From: Hyphomicrobiales bacterium
GTDB taxonomy: Bacteria; Pseudomonadota; Alphaproteobacteria; Rhizobiales; Rhizobiaceae
NCBI GenBank assembly: GCA_002709005.1
Contig: PAPH01000071.1
Coordinates: forward strand, 1 to 59,360
DNA length: 59,360 nt
Reading direction: 5' to 3'
Part shown: positions 7,029 to 15,704 of the stretch, one piece after another
How positions within the stretch are numbered: the first letter of the stretch is position 1
Layout of the letters: each line of letters opens with the position of its first letter
Translations under genes and position numbers: made by a program
The notes under the pieces: generated by a model
Told to the model about the DNA's origin: nothing
Databases searched by the model: none
The model's input: the letters and a program-made list of their open reading frames with translations, nothing else

Positions 7029-8259
7029 TATGAAGATGCCGACGGACCCTTGGCTCACATTGCTCGGCGTGGGCGACAACGGGCTCGACAGCCTGACGCC
7101 GGCGGCGCGGGCGCTGTTCGATGCCGCGCGCACGATCATTGCACCGGCGCGCGTGCTCGAAGAGATCGACACGGGCAACCGCGAGGTGATCCCCTGGACC
7201 TTCGGGGTCAGTCAGACGATCGAGCTTCTGCTCCAACGTCGGGGTGATCCCATCACCATTCTCGCGACCGGCGACCCGATGCATTTCGGCATCGGGGCGA
7301 CGATGATGCGCCATATCGGTGCCGACGAAATACGGGTGATTCCAACGCCCTCGGCCTTCTCGCTCGCCGCGGCCCGTCTCGGCTGGGCGCAGCAGGACGT
7401 CGCGATGATCTCGCTGCACGGGCGCTCGGTGCACGCGCTTTCGGCGTACCTTCAGCCCGGTAATCGGATCATCGCACTCACCTCGACGGGCCGGACGATC
7501 GGCGCGGCAGCTAACATTCTGGTCGAGCGCGGTTTCGGCGGCTCGCGGATCGCCATCCTGGAACATATGGGCGGCCGGCGGGAAAAGATCGTCGAGATGG
7601 CGGCCCGCGATATCCGAGCCGGCTCGGCGGTCTTCGCGGATTTCAACACACTGGCGGTCGAATGCGTGGCCGATCCGGATGCCGCCTGTCTGTCGCCCGT
7701 ACCGGGCCTGCCCGACGAGGCTTACGAGCATGACGGGCAACTGACCAAGCGCGAGATACGCGCGGCGACGCTCGCCCATCTCGGTCCGATGCCCGGTGCG
7801 CTGCTCTGGGATATCGGTGCAGGCAACGGTTCGATCGCCATCGAGTGGATGCGGACGGCGCGCGGTGCGAAAGCCATCGCCATCGAGAGCGATGCGGCGC
7901 GATGCGAGCGGATCGCCGCCAACGCCATGACGCTCGGGACGCCGACGCTCGATATCCGCCACGGCGAAGCGCCGCTGACGTTTGAAGGGCTCGACGCGCC
8001 GGACGCGGTATTCATCGGTGGGGGGATGAGCGAGGAGGGCATTCTTGAAGCAGCCTGGGCGGCGCTCAAGCCCGGCGGACGTCTGGTCGCCAACGCCGTG
8101 ACGGTCGAAAGCGAGGCGCGGATCTTCGGTCTTCGCGACCATTTCGGAGGCGAGCTGGTTCGCATGCAGGTCAGCCGCGCCGAACCGGTCGGCCGCTTTC
8201 TTGGCTGGAAGCCGATGATGCCGGTCACGCTGTGGTCCGTCAGGAAGGGTTTCGCATGA
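7021..8259 (+). CDS. cobL: Precorrin-6Y C5,15-methyltransferase (decarboxylating), CbiE-CbiT fusion
   Basis: A 412-residue fusion. The N-terminal CbiE/tetrapyrrole methylase part (about 5-200, LTLLGVGDNGLDSLTPAAR) methylates C5. The C-terminal CbiT part (about 215-405), with the Rossmann SAM site LLWDIGAGNGSIAIEW, methylates C15 and removes the ring-C acetate carboxyl. The start is the ATG at 7021, overlapping the end of cobH by eight bases; a longer frame reaching back to 6709 lies inside cobH. The stop overlaps the cobI start in ATGA. The fusion is the usual arrangement in alphaproteobacteria. Confidence 0.95.
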   Translation: MADMKMPTDPWLTLLGVGDNGLDSLTPAARALFDAARTIIAPARVLEEIDTGNREVIPWTFGVSQTIELLLQRRGDPITILATGDPMHFGIGATMMRHIGADEIRVIPTPSAFSLAAARLGWAQQDVAMISLHGRSVHALSAYLQPGNRIIALTSTGRTIGAAANILVERGFGGSRIAILEHMGGRREKIVEMAARDIRAGSAVFADFNTLAVECVADPDAACLSPVPGLPDEAYEHDGQLTKREIRAATLAHLGPMPGALLWDIGAGNGSIAIEWMRTARGAKAIAIESDAARCERIAANAMTLGTPTLDIRHGEAPLTFEGLDAPDAVFIGGGMSEEGILEAAWAALKPGGRLVANAVTVESEARIFGLRDHFGGELVRMQVSRAEPVGRFLGWKPMMPVTLWSVRKGFA

Positions 8260-8990
8260 CCGGCAAACTCTACGGCGTCGGGCTAGGTCCGGGCGATCCC
8301 GAACTCATTACCCTCAAAACGCTCAGGATCCTCAAGAGCGTGCCGGTTATCGCCTGGCCGGCTCCCGACAAGGGCGACAGCTTTGCCCGGTCGATCGCCG
8401 CGCCGCATCTTCCCGGCGGGCAGGCGGAGATCGCGATCCGGGTGCCCATGCGCGTCGAACGGTTTCCGGCACAGGAGATCTATGACCGCGCGGCGGAGGA
8501 GATCGCTGCAGAGCTCGATGCGGGCCGCGACGTCGCCGTGCTCTGCGAGGGTGACCCATTTTTCTACGGCTCCTTCATGTATCTCTTCGAGCGGCTGGCC
8601 GGCCGCTACGCCACTGAAATCGTCCCTGGCGTGTCCTCGATCATGGCGGCGGGCGCCGCCTCCGGGCGGCCGCTCTCGGCGCGCAACGACGTTCTCACGG
8701 TCATTCCCGGACCGCTGCCGGACGATGAAATCGCTGAAAGGATCGCCGCTTCCCGAGCTGTCGCGATCATGAAAGTCGGCCGTCATTTCAACCGCTTGCG
8801 GGCATTGATCGACAAACTGAATCTGACGGCTCAAGCGGTTTATGCGGAACGGGTGACCCTCCTAGGCGAGCGGGTCATGCCGCTCTCCGAAGTGAGCGGA
8901 GACACTGCTCCCTATTTCTCGATCATCCTGATCTACAAGGGCGCTGAAAGCTGGGCCAGGCCCGCAGCGCCGGCAGAGGCAAACCCATGA
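8256..8990 (+). CDS. cobI: Precorrin-2 / cobalt-factor II C20-methyltransferase
   Basis: A 244-residue SAM-dependent tetrapyrrole methylase (CobI/CbiL). It begins with the family signature LYGVGLGPGDPELITLK and carries VLCEGDPFFYGSFMYLFERL and the specific VPGVSSIMAAGA segment. It adds the C20 methyl that is later lost at ring contraction. The ATG at 8256 overlaps the cobL stop by four bases, and its stop overlaps the next gene in the same way. Upstream in-frame codons from 8232 would lie within cobL and are not family-like. Confidence 0.94.
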   Translation: MTGKLYGVGLGPGDPELITLKTLRILKSVPVIAWPAPDKGDSFARSIAAPHLPGGQAEIAIRVPMRVERFPAQEIYDRAAEEIAAELDAGRDVAVLCEGDPFFYGSFMYLFERLAGRYATEIVPGVSSIMAAGAASGRPLSARNDVLTVIPGPLPDDEIAERIAASRAVAIMKVGRHFNRLRALIDKLNLTAQAVYAERVTLLGERVMPLSEVSGDTAPYFSIILIYKGAESWARPAAPAEANP

Positions 8991-10849
8991 CTTCGAAACC
9001 CGCGATCCTCATTCTCTCGGATTCGGCCCTGCCGGTGGCGACCCGGATCAAGGCAACGACCGGCGGCGAAATCCACGGGCTCCGGCGGCGAGTCGATGGC
9101 CTGGACGTGGGGTTCGAGGAGACGGGCACGCATTTGCGCGCATTGTTCGTTGAAGGGCGTCCGATTGTCGCCGTGATGGCCGCGGGCGCGGTCATCCGGT
9201 TGCTCGCGCCTCTCCTGTCCGACAAGCGTGCCGAGCCGCCAGTGATCGCGGTGGCGGAGGATGGGTCAGTGGCCGTGCCGTTGCTCGGCGGCCATCACGG
9301 CGCCAACGATCTCGCGCGGGAGATTGCTGACGTGCTGGCAGGTGTGGCAGCGGTTACCACGGCCGGTGACCTGCGTTTCGGTATCGCGCTCGATGCGCCG
9401 CCCGAGGGCGTTCGTCTCCGCAACCCGGACGCCGCCAAGGCGGTGATGGCGGAACTCGTTGCAGGGGCTTCGGCCGGGGTGGTCGGCGAAGCGGAGCCAG
9501 TGGCATGGCTCCGGAATTCGATGCTGCCGGTTTCCGAGGAGGGCGCGGTCAAGTTGACCGTGACCGACCGCGTGCACCAGGCGGGCACGCTCGAACTCGT
9601 CTATCACCCGGCGACGCTGGTGCTCGGCATGGGCTGTGAGCGGGGCTGCGATCCGGCGGAAGCAATCGACCTCGCCGAAAAGGCGCTGTCGGAAAATGGT
9701 CTGTCTCCGGAATCGGTTGCGGCCGTTGCCTCACTCGATTTGAAGGCGGACGAAGCAGCCATACACGCGGTGGCCTGCCATTTCGGCGTGCCAGCACGGT
9801 TCTTCGAGGCTGTACGGCTGGAGGCGGAAACGCCCCGGCTCGCCAATCCGTCCGATATCGTGTTCTCGGAAGTAGGTTGCCACGGCGTGGCCGAAGGCGC
9901 GGCACTTGCGAGCGTCGGCGCGGAAGGCGAACTCGTCGTCACCAAGATCAAGAGCCGGCGGGCCACGGTCGCCATCGGCCGCTCGCCTGTCGTGCTTTCC
10001 GAGGATGCTCTACCGGGCCGGGCACGGGGCACGCTTTTCGTCGTCGGCATCGGTCCGGGCTCGGAGGGCTGGCGCTCGCCGGAAGTCAGCAGGATGGTGA
10101 GCGAAGCGACGGATCTCGTCGGCTATTCGCTCTATCTCGATCTGCTGGGGCCGCTCGCCGAGGGCAAGACGCGGCACGATTTCGATCTCGGCAAGGAAGA
10201 AGCGCGCGTCCACCACGCGATGGAACTGGCGGGGCAGGGCCGGACGGTGGCGCTCGTCTGTTCGGGCGACGCCGGCATCTACGCCATGGCGACGCTGGTC
10301 TTCGAACTTCTGGAGAAGGCGGGCGGCGAAGACGGACTTACCGATGCGGCGCGGCGGATTGCGATCCAGTGCAGCCCGGGCATCTCGGCGCTACAGGCGG
10401 CGGCCGCGCGCGCCGGGGCCCCGCTGGGGCACGATTTCTGCACCGTCTCGCTCTCCGACCTGCTGACCCCATGGGACGATATCCAGCGCCGGGTGAAGGC
10501 GGCGGGGGAGGGCGATTTCGTCATCGCCTTCTACAATCCGGTGTCTCGCAAGCGGCGGACGCAGCTCGCCTGGGCACGCGATGAATTGCTGAGCCACCGC
10601 CCGGCCTCGACGCCGGTGATCCTGGCGACGAATCTCGGTCGTGACGGGGAGACGGTGCGGGTGGTGCCGCTCGGCGATCTTCAGGTCGACGATGTCGACA
10701 TGCTGACCGTGGTGATCGTCGGTTCATCCAATACGGCGGTCACACGGACGGGCGACGGGAAAGACTGGGTCTACACGCCGCGGGGCTATGCCCGGAAGGA
10801 AGGCAGCGCGATGAAGCTCGCTGCAGAACTCAAAGGAGCGGCAGAATGA
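8987..10849 (+). CDS. cbiGH: CbiG-CobJ/CbiH fusion: ring-contraction methyltransferase with CbiG hydrolase
   Basis: A 620-residue fusion. Residues 1-345 are CbiG: an N-terminal domain with AAGAVIRLLAPLLSDKR and LLGGHHGANDLAREIA, then a CobE-like domain beginning at LVLGMGCERGCDP. Residues 350-605 are a tetrapyrrole methylase of the CobJ/CbiH type (LFVVGIGPGSEGWRSPE, VCSGDAGIYAMA, FYNPVSRKRRTQLAWA), the C17-methyltransferase that contracts the ring. In the early-cobalt route CbiG opens the delta-lactone left by CbiH and releases acetaldehyde, so joining them couples consecutive steps. A full CbiG N-terminal domain is an early-cobalt marker; aerobic bacteria keep only the CobE-like part. ATGA overlaps bound it on both sides. 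Confidence 0.93.
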   Translation: MTSKPAILILSDSALPVATRIKATTGGEIHGLRRRVDGLDVGFEETGTHLRALFVEGRPIVAVMAAGAVIRLLAPLLSDKRAEPPVIAVAEDGSVAVPLLGGHHGANDLAREIADVLAGVAAVTTAGDLRFGIALDAPPEGVRLRNPDAAKAVMAELVAGASAGVVGEAEPVAWLRNSMLPVSEEGAVKLTVTDRVHQAGTLELVYHPATLVLGMGCERGCDPAEAIDLAEKALSENGLSPESVAAVASLDLKADEAAIHAVACHFGVPARFFEAVRLEAETPRLANPSDIVFSEVGCHGVAEGAALASVGAEGELVVTKIKSRRATVAIGRSPVVLSEDALPGRARGTLFVVGIGPGSEGWRSPEVSRMVSEATDLVGYSLYLDLLGPLAEGKTRHDFDLGKEEARVHHAMELAGQGRTVALVCSGDAGIYAMATLVFELLEKAGGEDGLTDAARRIAIQCSPGISALQAAAARAGAPLGHDFCTVSLSDLLTPWDDIQRRVKAAGEGDFVIAFYNPVSRKRRTQLAWARDELLSHRPASTPVILATNLGRDGETVRVVPLGDLQVDDVDMLTVVIVGSSNTAVTRTGDGKDWVYTPRGYARKEGSAMKLAAELKGAAE

Positions 10850-11625
10850 CCGTCTATTTCATTGGCGCGGGGCCGGGCGCACCGGATCTCATTACCGTGC
10901 GCGGGCTCAAGCTGATCGAGCGCTGCCCGGTCTGCCTTTATGCGGGTTCGCTTGTCCCGGAGGAGATCGTCAAGGCCGCGCCCGAAGGGGCGAAGGTGAG
11001 GGATACCGCGCCGATGAATCTCGACGAGATTATCGCCGTAATCGAGGCGGCCCATGTCGAGGGCCATGACGTGGCGCGTGTGCATTCGGGCGATCCGTCG
11101 ATCTACGGTGCGGTAGCCGAGCAGATGCGCCGGCTCGATGCGCTTGGGATCGATTACGAGGTGGTACCGGGCGTGCCGGCTTTCGCGGGGGTCGCCGCGC
11201 GGCTTTCGACCGAACTGACATTGCCGGAGATCGCCCAGACGATCATCATCACCCGAACCGGCATGAAGGCCTCGGCCATGCCCGAGGGTGAGCAACTCGA
11301 AATTCTCGGCCGGTCGAAGGCGACGCTTGCAATCCATCTCTCGGTGCGCAATCTCGATTATGTCCGTCGCGCGCTCGAACCCTATTACGGCGACGATTGT
11401 CCCGTGGTCATTGCCTATCGCGCCACCTGGCCGGACGAACTCTTCATCCGCACGACCCTCGCCGAAATGAAGGAGGAGGTGCGCAAGAACAAGATCACCC
11501 GCACCGCGCTCGTCATGGTCGGCAAGGTGTTCGGCGATGTCAGTTTCCGCGACAGCGACCTCTACAATGCCGACTATTCCCACGTGCTCAGGAACGTCGG
11601 GAAAAAGAAGAAGGCGTCGGTCTAG
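10846..11625 (+). CDS. cobM: Precorrin-4 / cobalt-precorrin-4 C11-methyltransferase
   Basis: A 259-residue CobM/CbiF methylase. The SAM-binding family opening VYFIGAGPGAPDLITVRG and the signature VHSGDPSIYGAVAEQ are present, as is VPGVPAFAGVAARL. It methylates C11. The start overlaps the cbiGH stop (ATGA). The gene ends at the palindrome CTAG (11622-11625), which also supplies the stop of cobK on the other strand, so the two genes converge with four shared bases. A lysine-rich tail (GKKKKASV) closes the protein. It is the last gene of the forward cbiX-cobM operon. Confidence 0.96.
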   Translation: MTVYFIGAGPGAPDLITVRGLKLIERCPVCLYAGSLVPEEIVKAAPEGAKVRDTAPMNLDEIIAVIEAAHVEGHDVARVHSGDPSIYGAVAEQMRRLDALGIDYEVVPGVPAFAGVAARLSTELTLPEIAQTIIITRTGMKASAMPEGEQLEILGRSKATLAIHLSVRNLDYVRRALEPYYGDDCPVVIAYRATWPDELFIRTTLAEMKEEVRKNKITRTALVMVGKVFGDVSFRDSDLYNADYSHVLRNVGKKKKASV

Positions 11626-12350
11626 CCGAGTGCAGCCAGGAGGTCGTCGACGGTGGCGTGTCCTGCCGACGATGATGGAGGTCGGGCGATCATGATGACC
11701 GGCAAACCGAGATTGCGGGCGGCGGCGATCTTCGCATAGCCGGCGTCGCCACCCGAGTTGCGGCAGACAATGCAATCGATGTCGTAAGCGCGGAACAGAG
11801 CTTCTTCCGACGTCGCGTCCGCGCCCGGTCGGCCGAGCACAATCTCCGCATCAAAGGGCAGGGGCGATTCCGGCGGGTCAACCATCCGGACGATGAAATG
11901 GCAATCGGGGCGAACGGAGAAGGCGCCGACATGCTGGCTGCCGAGCGCGAGGAAGGAGACGCTTCGCCCGGGCACTGCATCGACCGCCGCCTCAAGATCC
12001 CGAACCTCGATCCACCGGTCGCCGGCCTCGGGGGGCCAGGCCGGACGGGCGATGCGGAGCAGGGGGACGCCTGCCGTTTCAGCCCCCGCCACGGCGTTGG
12101 CCGAAATGGTTTCCGCATAGGGATGGGTGGCGTCGATGAGAGCGGTGACGGTGTTGTTTTTCATCCAGTCCGCGAGCCCTGCCGCTCCGCCGAAACCGCC
12201 GATCCGGACTTCTCCCGACAGCGGCGCCGGCTCCTTGGTGCGGCCCGCGAGCGAGGTCACGACGCGGGCTTCCGGACGGCTCATGACGAGGCGCGCGGCA
12301 AGCTCTGCCCCCTCGCGTGTGCCGCCGAGTATGAGGATGGTTTCAGTCAT
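11622..12350 (-). CDS. cobK: Precorrin-6A / cobalt-precorrin-6A reductase
   Basis: A 242-residue CobK/CbiJ: an NAD(P)H-dependent reductase that reduces one macrocycle double bond (C18-C19). Family segments are the N-terminal TILILGGTREGAELAARL, LIDATHPYAETISANA and the late CIVCRNSGGDAGYAKIAAAR. It is transcribed away from cobA together with cbiD, whose stop overlaps the cobK start by eight bases (ATGACTGA). It converges on cobM at a shared CTAG stop palindrome. Metal-free and cobalt-dependent forms cannot be told apart by eye. Confidence 0.94.
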   Translation of the reverse strand: MTETILILGGTREGAELAARLVMSRPEARVVTSLAGRTKEPAPLSGEVRIGGFGGAAGLADWMKNNTVTALIDATHPYAETISANAVAGAETAGVPLLRIARPAWPPEAGDRWIEVRDLEAAVDAVPGRSVSFLALGSQHVGAFSVRPDCHFIVRMVDPPESPLPFDAEIVLGRPGADATSEEALFRAYDIDCIVCRNSGGDAGYAKIAAARNLGLPVIMIARPPSSSAGHATVDDLLAALG

Positions 12351-13455
12351 CGACAGCTGTCCGGGCGAGGATATTGCCCTTCCTGTCGGTCACGAGAATG
12401 TCGACTTCGACGGGAGCGCTGCGCAGGGTGTCGAGTGCCGTCCGGCGGGCGCCGGCCACCACGATCGCCGGAAGGTCGATTCCTTCCTGCTGAGTCATTT
12501 CAAGCACTTCGAGGGCGGTGTTGGCAGACAGAATCCTGTCCCTCACACTCTGATTCAAGCTCGGTCCGGCCTTCTCGGCGAGCCATTCCATGTCGACCTG
12601 GCTGCGGCCGGAATGCAGGTCCACCGCGCCCTGGGCGAGCTTGGTGAGCTTGGCGAAGCCGCCCGCGATGGTCAGGCGCGGGAGCGGATGCTGGCGAAGA
12701 TATTTCAGCAATCCTCCGGCGAAATCGCCCATGTCGAGACAGGCGATGTCAGGCAATCCGTAAAGCTCCTGCGCCGTCTTTTCGGATGTCGACCCGGTGG
12801 AGCCGAGCACGTGGTCGAGACCGGCCGCACGGGCCACGTCGATGCCGCGGTGGATGGAGTGGATCCAGGCCGAACAGGAGAAGGGATTGACGATGCCGGT
12901 GGTGCCGAGGATCGACAGCCCGCCCTTGATCCCGAGACGCGGGTTCCAGGTCTTCTCCGCCAACGCCTCTCCCCCCGGGACCGAGATCTCGATCTCGTAG
13001 TCGGGGCGCACGCCGTGTTCGGCGCACAGGCCTTCGACCGTCTCCGTCATCATCCGGCGCGGCACCGGGTTGATCGCGGGTTGCCCCGGTTCGACAGGCA
13101 GGCCGGGCAACGTGATCATGCCCACACCTTCCCCGGCGCGAAACATGATACCCGAGCCTCCCGGCCCCTTGCGCACGGTCGCGATGATCGTCGCCCCATG
13201 GGTGACGTCGGGGTCGTCGCCGGCGTCCTTGACGATCGCGGCCATGGCCTCGTTGCTTCCCAGTTGCTCCCGGGCGAGAGCGAAGGAGGGGGTCTGGCCA
13301 CGCGGCAGGGTGATGGTGACGGGGTCGGGAAAACGGCCGGTCAGCAGCGCGGTGAGCGCGGCCTTGGTGGCGGCGGTCGCGCAGGCGCCGGTGGTCCAGC
13401 CACGCCTCAGGCGGGTGCCGGATTCCGTCGTCTCCTGTCGGTTTTTCTCCGTCAT
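12343..13455 (-). CDS. cbiD: Cobalt-precorrin-5B C1-methyltransferase CbiD
   Basis: A CbiD of about 370 residues. The hallmark LRRGWTTGACATAATKAAL is at the N-terminus, followed by GEGVGMITLPGLPVEPGQPA and ILGTTGIVNPFSCSAW. CbiD methylates C1 of cobalt-precorrin-5B in the early-cobalt pathway; the aerobic pathway uses the unrelated CobF, of which no copy is seen here. Start: the ATG at 13455, or a GTG nine bases upstream at 13464. It is divergent from cobA (about 85 bp between starts) and overlaps cobK downstream. It is one of the strongest signs that this cluster works by early cobalt insertion. Confidence 0.94.
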   Translation of the reverse strand: MTEKNRQETTESGTRLRRGWTTGACATAATKAALTALLTGRFPDPVTITLPRGQTPSFALAREQLGSNEAMAAIVKDAGDDPDVTHGATIIATVRKGPGGSGIMFRAGEGVGMITLPGLPVEPGQPAINPVPRRMMTETVEGLCAEHGVRPDYEIEISVPGGEALAEKTWNPRLGIKGGLSILGTTGIVNPFSCSAWIHSIHRGIDVARAAGLDHVLGSTGSTSEKTAQELYGLPDIACLDMGDFAGGLLKYLRQHPLPRLTIAGGFAKLTKLAQGAVDLHSGRSQVDMEWLAEKAGPSLNQSVRDRILSANTALEVLEMTQQEGIDLPAIVVAGARRTALDTLRSAPVEVDILVTDRKGNILARTAVDD

Positions 13456-13541
13456 GTACGCCACATTATTCCTATCGTGCGATTGCCGATATAGCCGCTG
13501 CGCGATAGACCGGAAAGCGATAAGGAGCGATCATCGGGCCG

Positions 13542-14399
13542 ATGGAAAACGGACTGGGACATATCACCCGCAACCTGCCGGAGATGAAGCCGGGCGAGGT
13601 GTGGCTGGTTGGCGCGGGACCGGGCGATCCGGGCCTGTTGACGCTCCATGCGGTCAATGCGCTCTTGCAGGCCGATGTCATTGTCCATGACGCGCTGGTG
13701 AGCAATGCCTGTCTCGGCCTCGCCAAGCCCGGCGCGGAAATCGAATATGCCGGCAAACGCGGCGGCAAGCCGTCGGCCAAACAGCGCGACATTTCCTATC
13801 GTCTCGTTGAACTCGCCAAGCAGGGCCGCCGGGTGTTGCGACTCAAGGGTGGCGACCCCTTCGTTTTCGGCCGGGGCGGCGAGGAAGCGCTGACGCTGGT
13901 CGAGCAAGGCGTACCCTTCCGTATCGTTCCCGGCATAACCGCGGGCATCGGAGGTCTGGCCTATGCCGGTATTCCGGTTACCCACCGCGAGACCAACCAC
14001 ACGGTCACCTTCCTCACCGGCCACAATTCGAGCGGTGTCGTCCCTGACGGCATCGACTGGGATGGCGTGGCGCGCGGCAGCCAGGTTATCGTCATGTATA
14101 TGGCGATGAAGCATTTCGATGCGATTGCCGCGCGGCTGATGGAGGCGGGGCGGGACGCGGACGAGGCGGTGGCCTTCGTCACCGATGCCTCGACCGAAAA
14201 CCAGAAGGTACTCGAAACGACCCTCGGCAAGGCATCGGCCGATCTCGCAGCCTCGGGTCTCGAACCGCCGGCCATCGTGGTGATCGGCAAGGTGGTCGAG
14301 TTCCGGAAGGCGTTCGACTGGCTCGGCGCGCTCGACGGTAAAGCACTGACGCCGGATCCGCTCGGCACGCGCGCCGCGGAGCAGAAGGACAGCGCATGA
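13542..14399 (+). CDS. cobA: Uroporphyrinogen-III C-methyltransferase (SUMT)
   Basis: A 285-residue SUMT that uses two SAM to convert uroporphyrinogen III to precorrin-2, the branch point towards corrin. The classical motifs are readable: VWLVGAGPGDPGLLTLHA near residue 20 and LRLKGGDPFVFGRGGEE near residue 100. No CysG-type dehydrogenase or ferrochelatase domain is fused, so precorrin-2 oxidation to sirohydrochlorin, which CbiX requires, must be supplied elsewhere. It starts the second forward operon (cobA-cobB-cobC-cobD), and its stop overlaps the cobB ATG. Confidence 0.95.
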   Translation: MENGLGHITRNLPEMKPGEVWLVGAGPGDPGLLTLHAVNALLQADVIVHDALVSNACLGLAKPGAEIEYAGKRGGKPSAKQRDISYRLVELAKQGRRVLRLKGGDPFVFGRGGEEALTLVEQGVPFRIVPGITAGIGGLAYAGIPVTHRETNHTVTFLTGHNSSGVVPDGIDWDGVARGSQVIVMYMAMKHFDAIAARLMEAGRDADEAVAFVTDASTENQKVLETTLGKASADLAASGLEPPAIVVIGKVVEFRKAFDWLGALDGKALTPDPLGTRAAEQKDSA

Positions 14400-15694
14400 G
14401 GGGCGTGATGCTGGCCGCGCCGCATTCGGGCTCCGGCAAGACGACCGTGACGCTCGGCCTGCTGCGGGCCCTGAAGCGCGGTGGCGTGAAGGTGGCACCG
14501 GCAAAGGCCGGGCCGGACTATATCGATCCCGCCTTCCATTCGGTCGCCTCCGGCGCCGTATGCATGAACTACGATCCCTGGGGTATGCGTCCGGATCTGA
14601 TCCGGGCCAATGCCAGCCTTGCCGCCGAGGGCGGGCGTGCCTTCGTTCTCGAGGCGATGATGGGGCTTTTCGACGGGGCCGCCGACGGCACCGGTTCCTC
14701 GGCCGATCTGGCGCGCACGCTCGGGCTGCCGGTGATCGTCGTCATCGATTGCGCGAAGATGTCCCATTCGGTGGCGGCGCTTGCGAGCGGATATTCGAAT
14801 TTCGCGTCGGATCTCTATGTCGGCGGCGTCATTCTCAACAAGGTCGGCAGCGAGCGGCACGAGCGGATGCTGCGGGCAGCACTTGCAGAGGCGAATATCG
14901 ATTGCCTCGGTGCATTGCCCCGCGATGACGCCCTCTCCTTGCCCGAGCGTCATCTGGGGCTGGTGCAGGCAGGCGAGAACGCGGATCTCGAGGCTTTCGT
15001 GGAAGCCGCCGCCGACCGCGTCGAAAGGCATGTCGATATCGCGGCGATCGAGAAGCTGTCGCGGCTGGGTACGCCGTTCGAGGCTCCTGCCAATATCCCG
15101 CGGCTGCCGCCGCTCGGACAGAAGATTGCGGTCGCCCGCGATCTGGCCTTCGCCTTTTCTTACGAGCATATGCTTTTGAGCTGGCGGCGCCGTGGCGCTG
15201 AGCTGAGCTTCTTTTCACCGCTCGCTGACGAAGCGCCGGCGGCGGATGCCGATGCTGTCTTCCTGCCCGGCGGCTATCCCGAACTCCATGCAGGGCGGAT
15301 TGCGGATGTGGCAAACTTCAGGGCGGGCATGGCGCAGGCGATCACACGCGATATCCTCGTCTATGGCGAGTGCGGCGGCTACATGGTGCTTGGCGAGGGG
15401 CTGATCGACGCCGGCGGTGCGCGCCACGAAATGCTCGGCGCCTTGCCGCTGGTCACGAGTTTCGCCGAAAGAAAGCGGCATTTGGGCTATCGAAAACTGA
15501 AGCCCGAGCCGGGCTTCGTCTGGGCCATGCCGCTGACCGCGCACGAGTTCCACTATTCCATGGTAATCGAGGAAGGGCCGGGCGAGGCGCTGTTCGCGGC
15601 GGTGGATGCGGAAGGCACGGAGTTGCCGAAAGCAGGCCTCAGGCGCGGATCCGTGGCCGGCTCCTACATGCATGTCATCGACATTGCCGGGTGA
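14396..15694 (+). CDS. cobB: Cobyrinate a,c-diamide synthase
   Basis: A 432-residue CobB/CbiA glutamine amidotransferase that amidates the a and c side chains using ATP. The N-terminal half is a dethiobiotin-synthetase-like ATPase with the P-loop LAAPHSGSGKTTVTLGLL. The C-terminal half is a class I glutaminase-like domain with FLPGGYPELHAG and the cysteine of LVYGECGGYMVLGEGL, and HEFHYS near the end. The ATG overlaps the cobA stop by four bases. It accepts cobyrinic or hydrogenobyrinic acid depending on pathway type. Confidence 0.95.
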   Translation: MRGVMLAAPHSGSGKTTVTLGLLRALKRGGVKVAPAKAGPDYIDPAFHSVASGAVCMNYDPWGMRPDLIRANASLAAEGGRAFVLEAMMGLFDGAADGTGSSADLARTLGLPVIVVIDCAKMSHSVAALASGYSNFASDLYVGGVILNKVGSERHERMLRAALAEANIDCLGALPRDDALSLPERHLGLVQAGENADLEAFVEAAADRVERHVDIAAIEKLSRLGTPFEAPANIPRLPPLGQKIAVARDLAFAFSYEHMLLSWRRRGAELSFFSPLADEAPAADADAVFLPGGYPELHAGRIADVANFRAGMAQAITRDILVYGECGGYMVLGEGLIDAGGARHEMLGALPLVTSFAERKRHLGYRKLKPEPGFVWAMPLTAHEFHYSMVIEEGPGEALFAAVDAEGTELPKAGLRRGSVAGSYMHVIDIAG

Positions 15695-15704
15695 GGAGGC
15701 ATAC

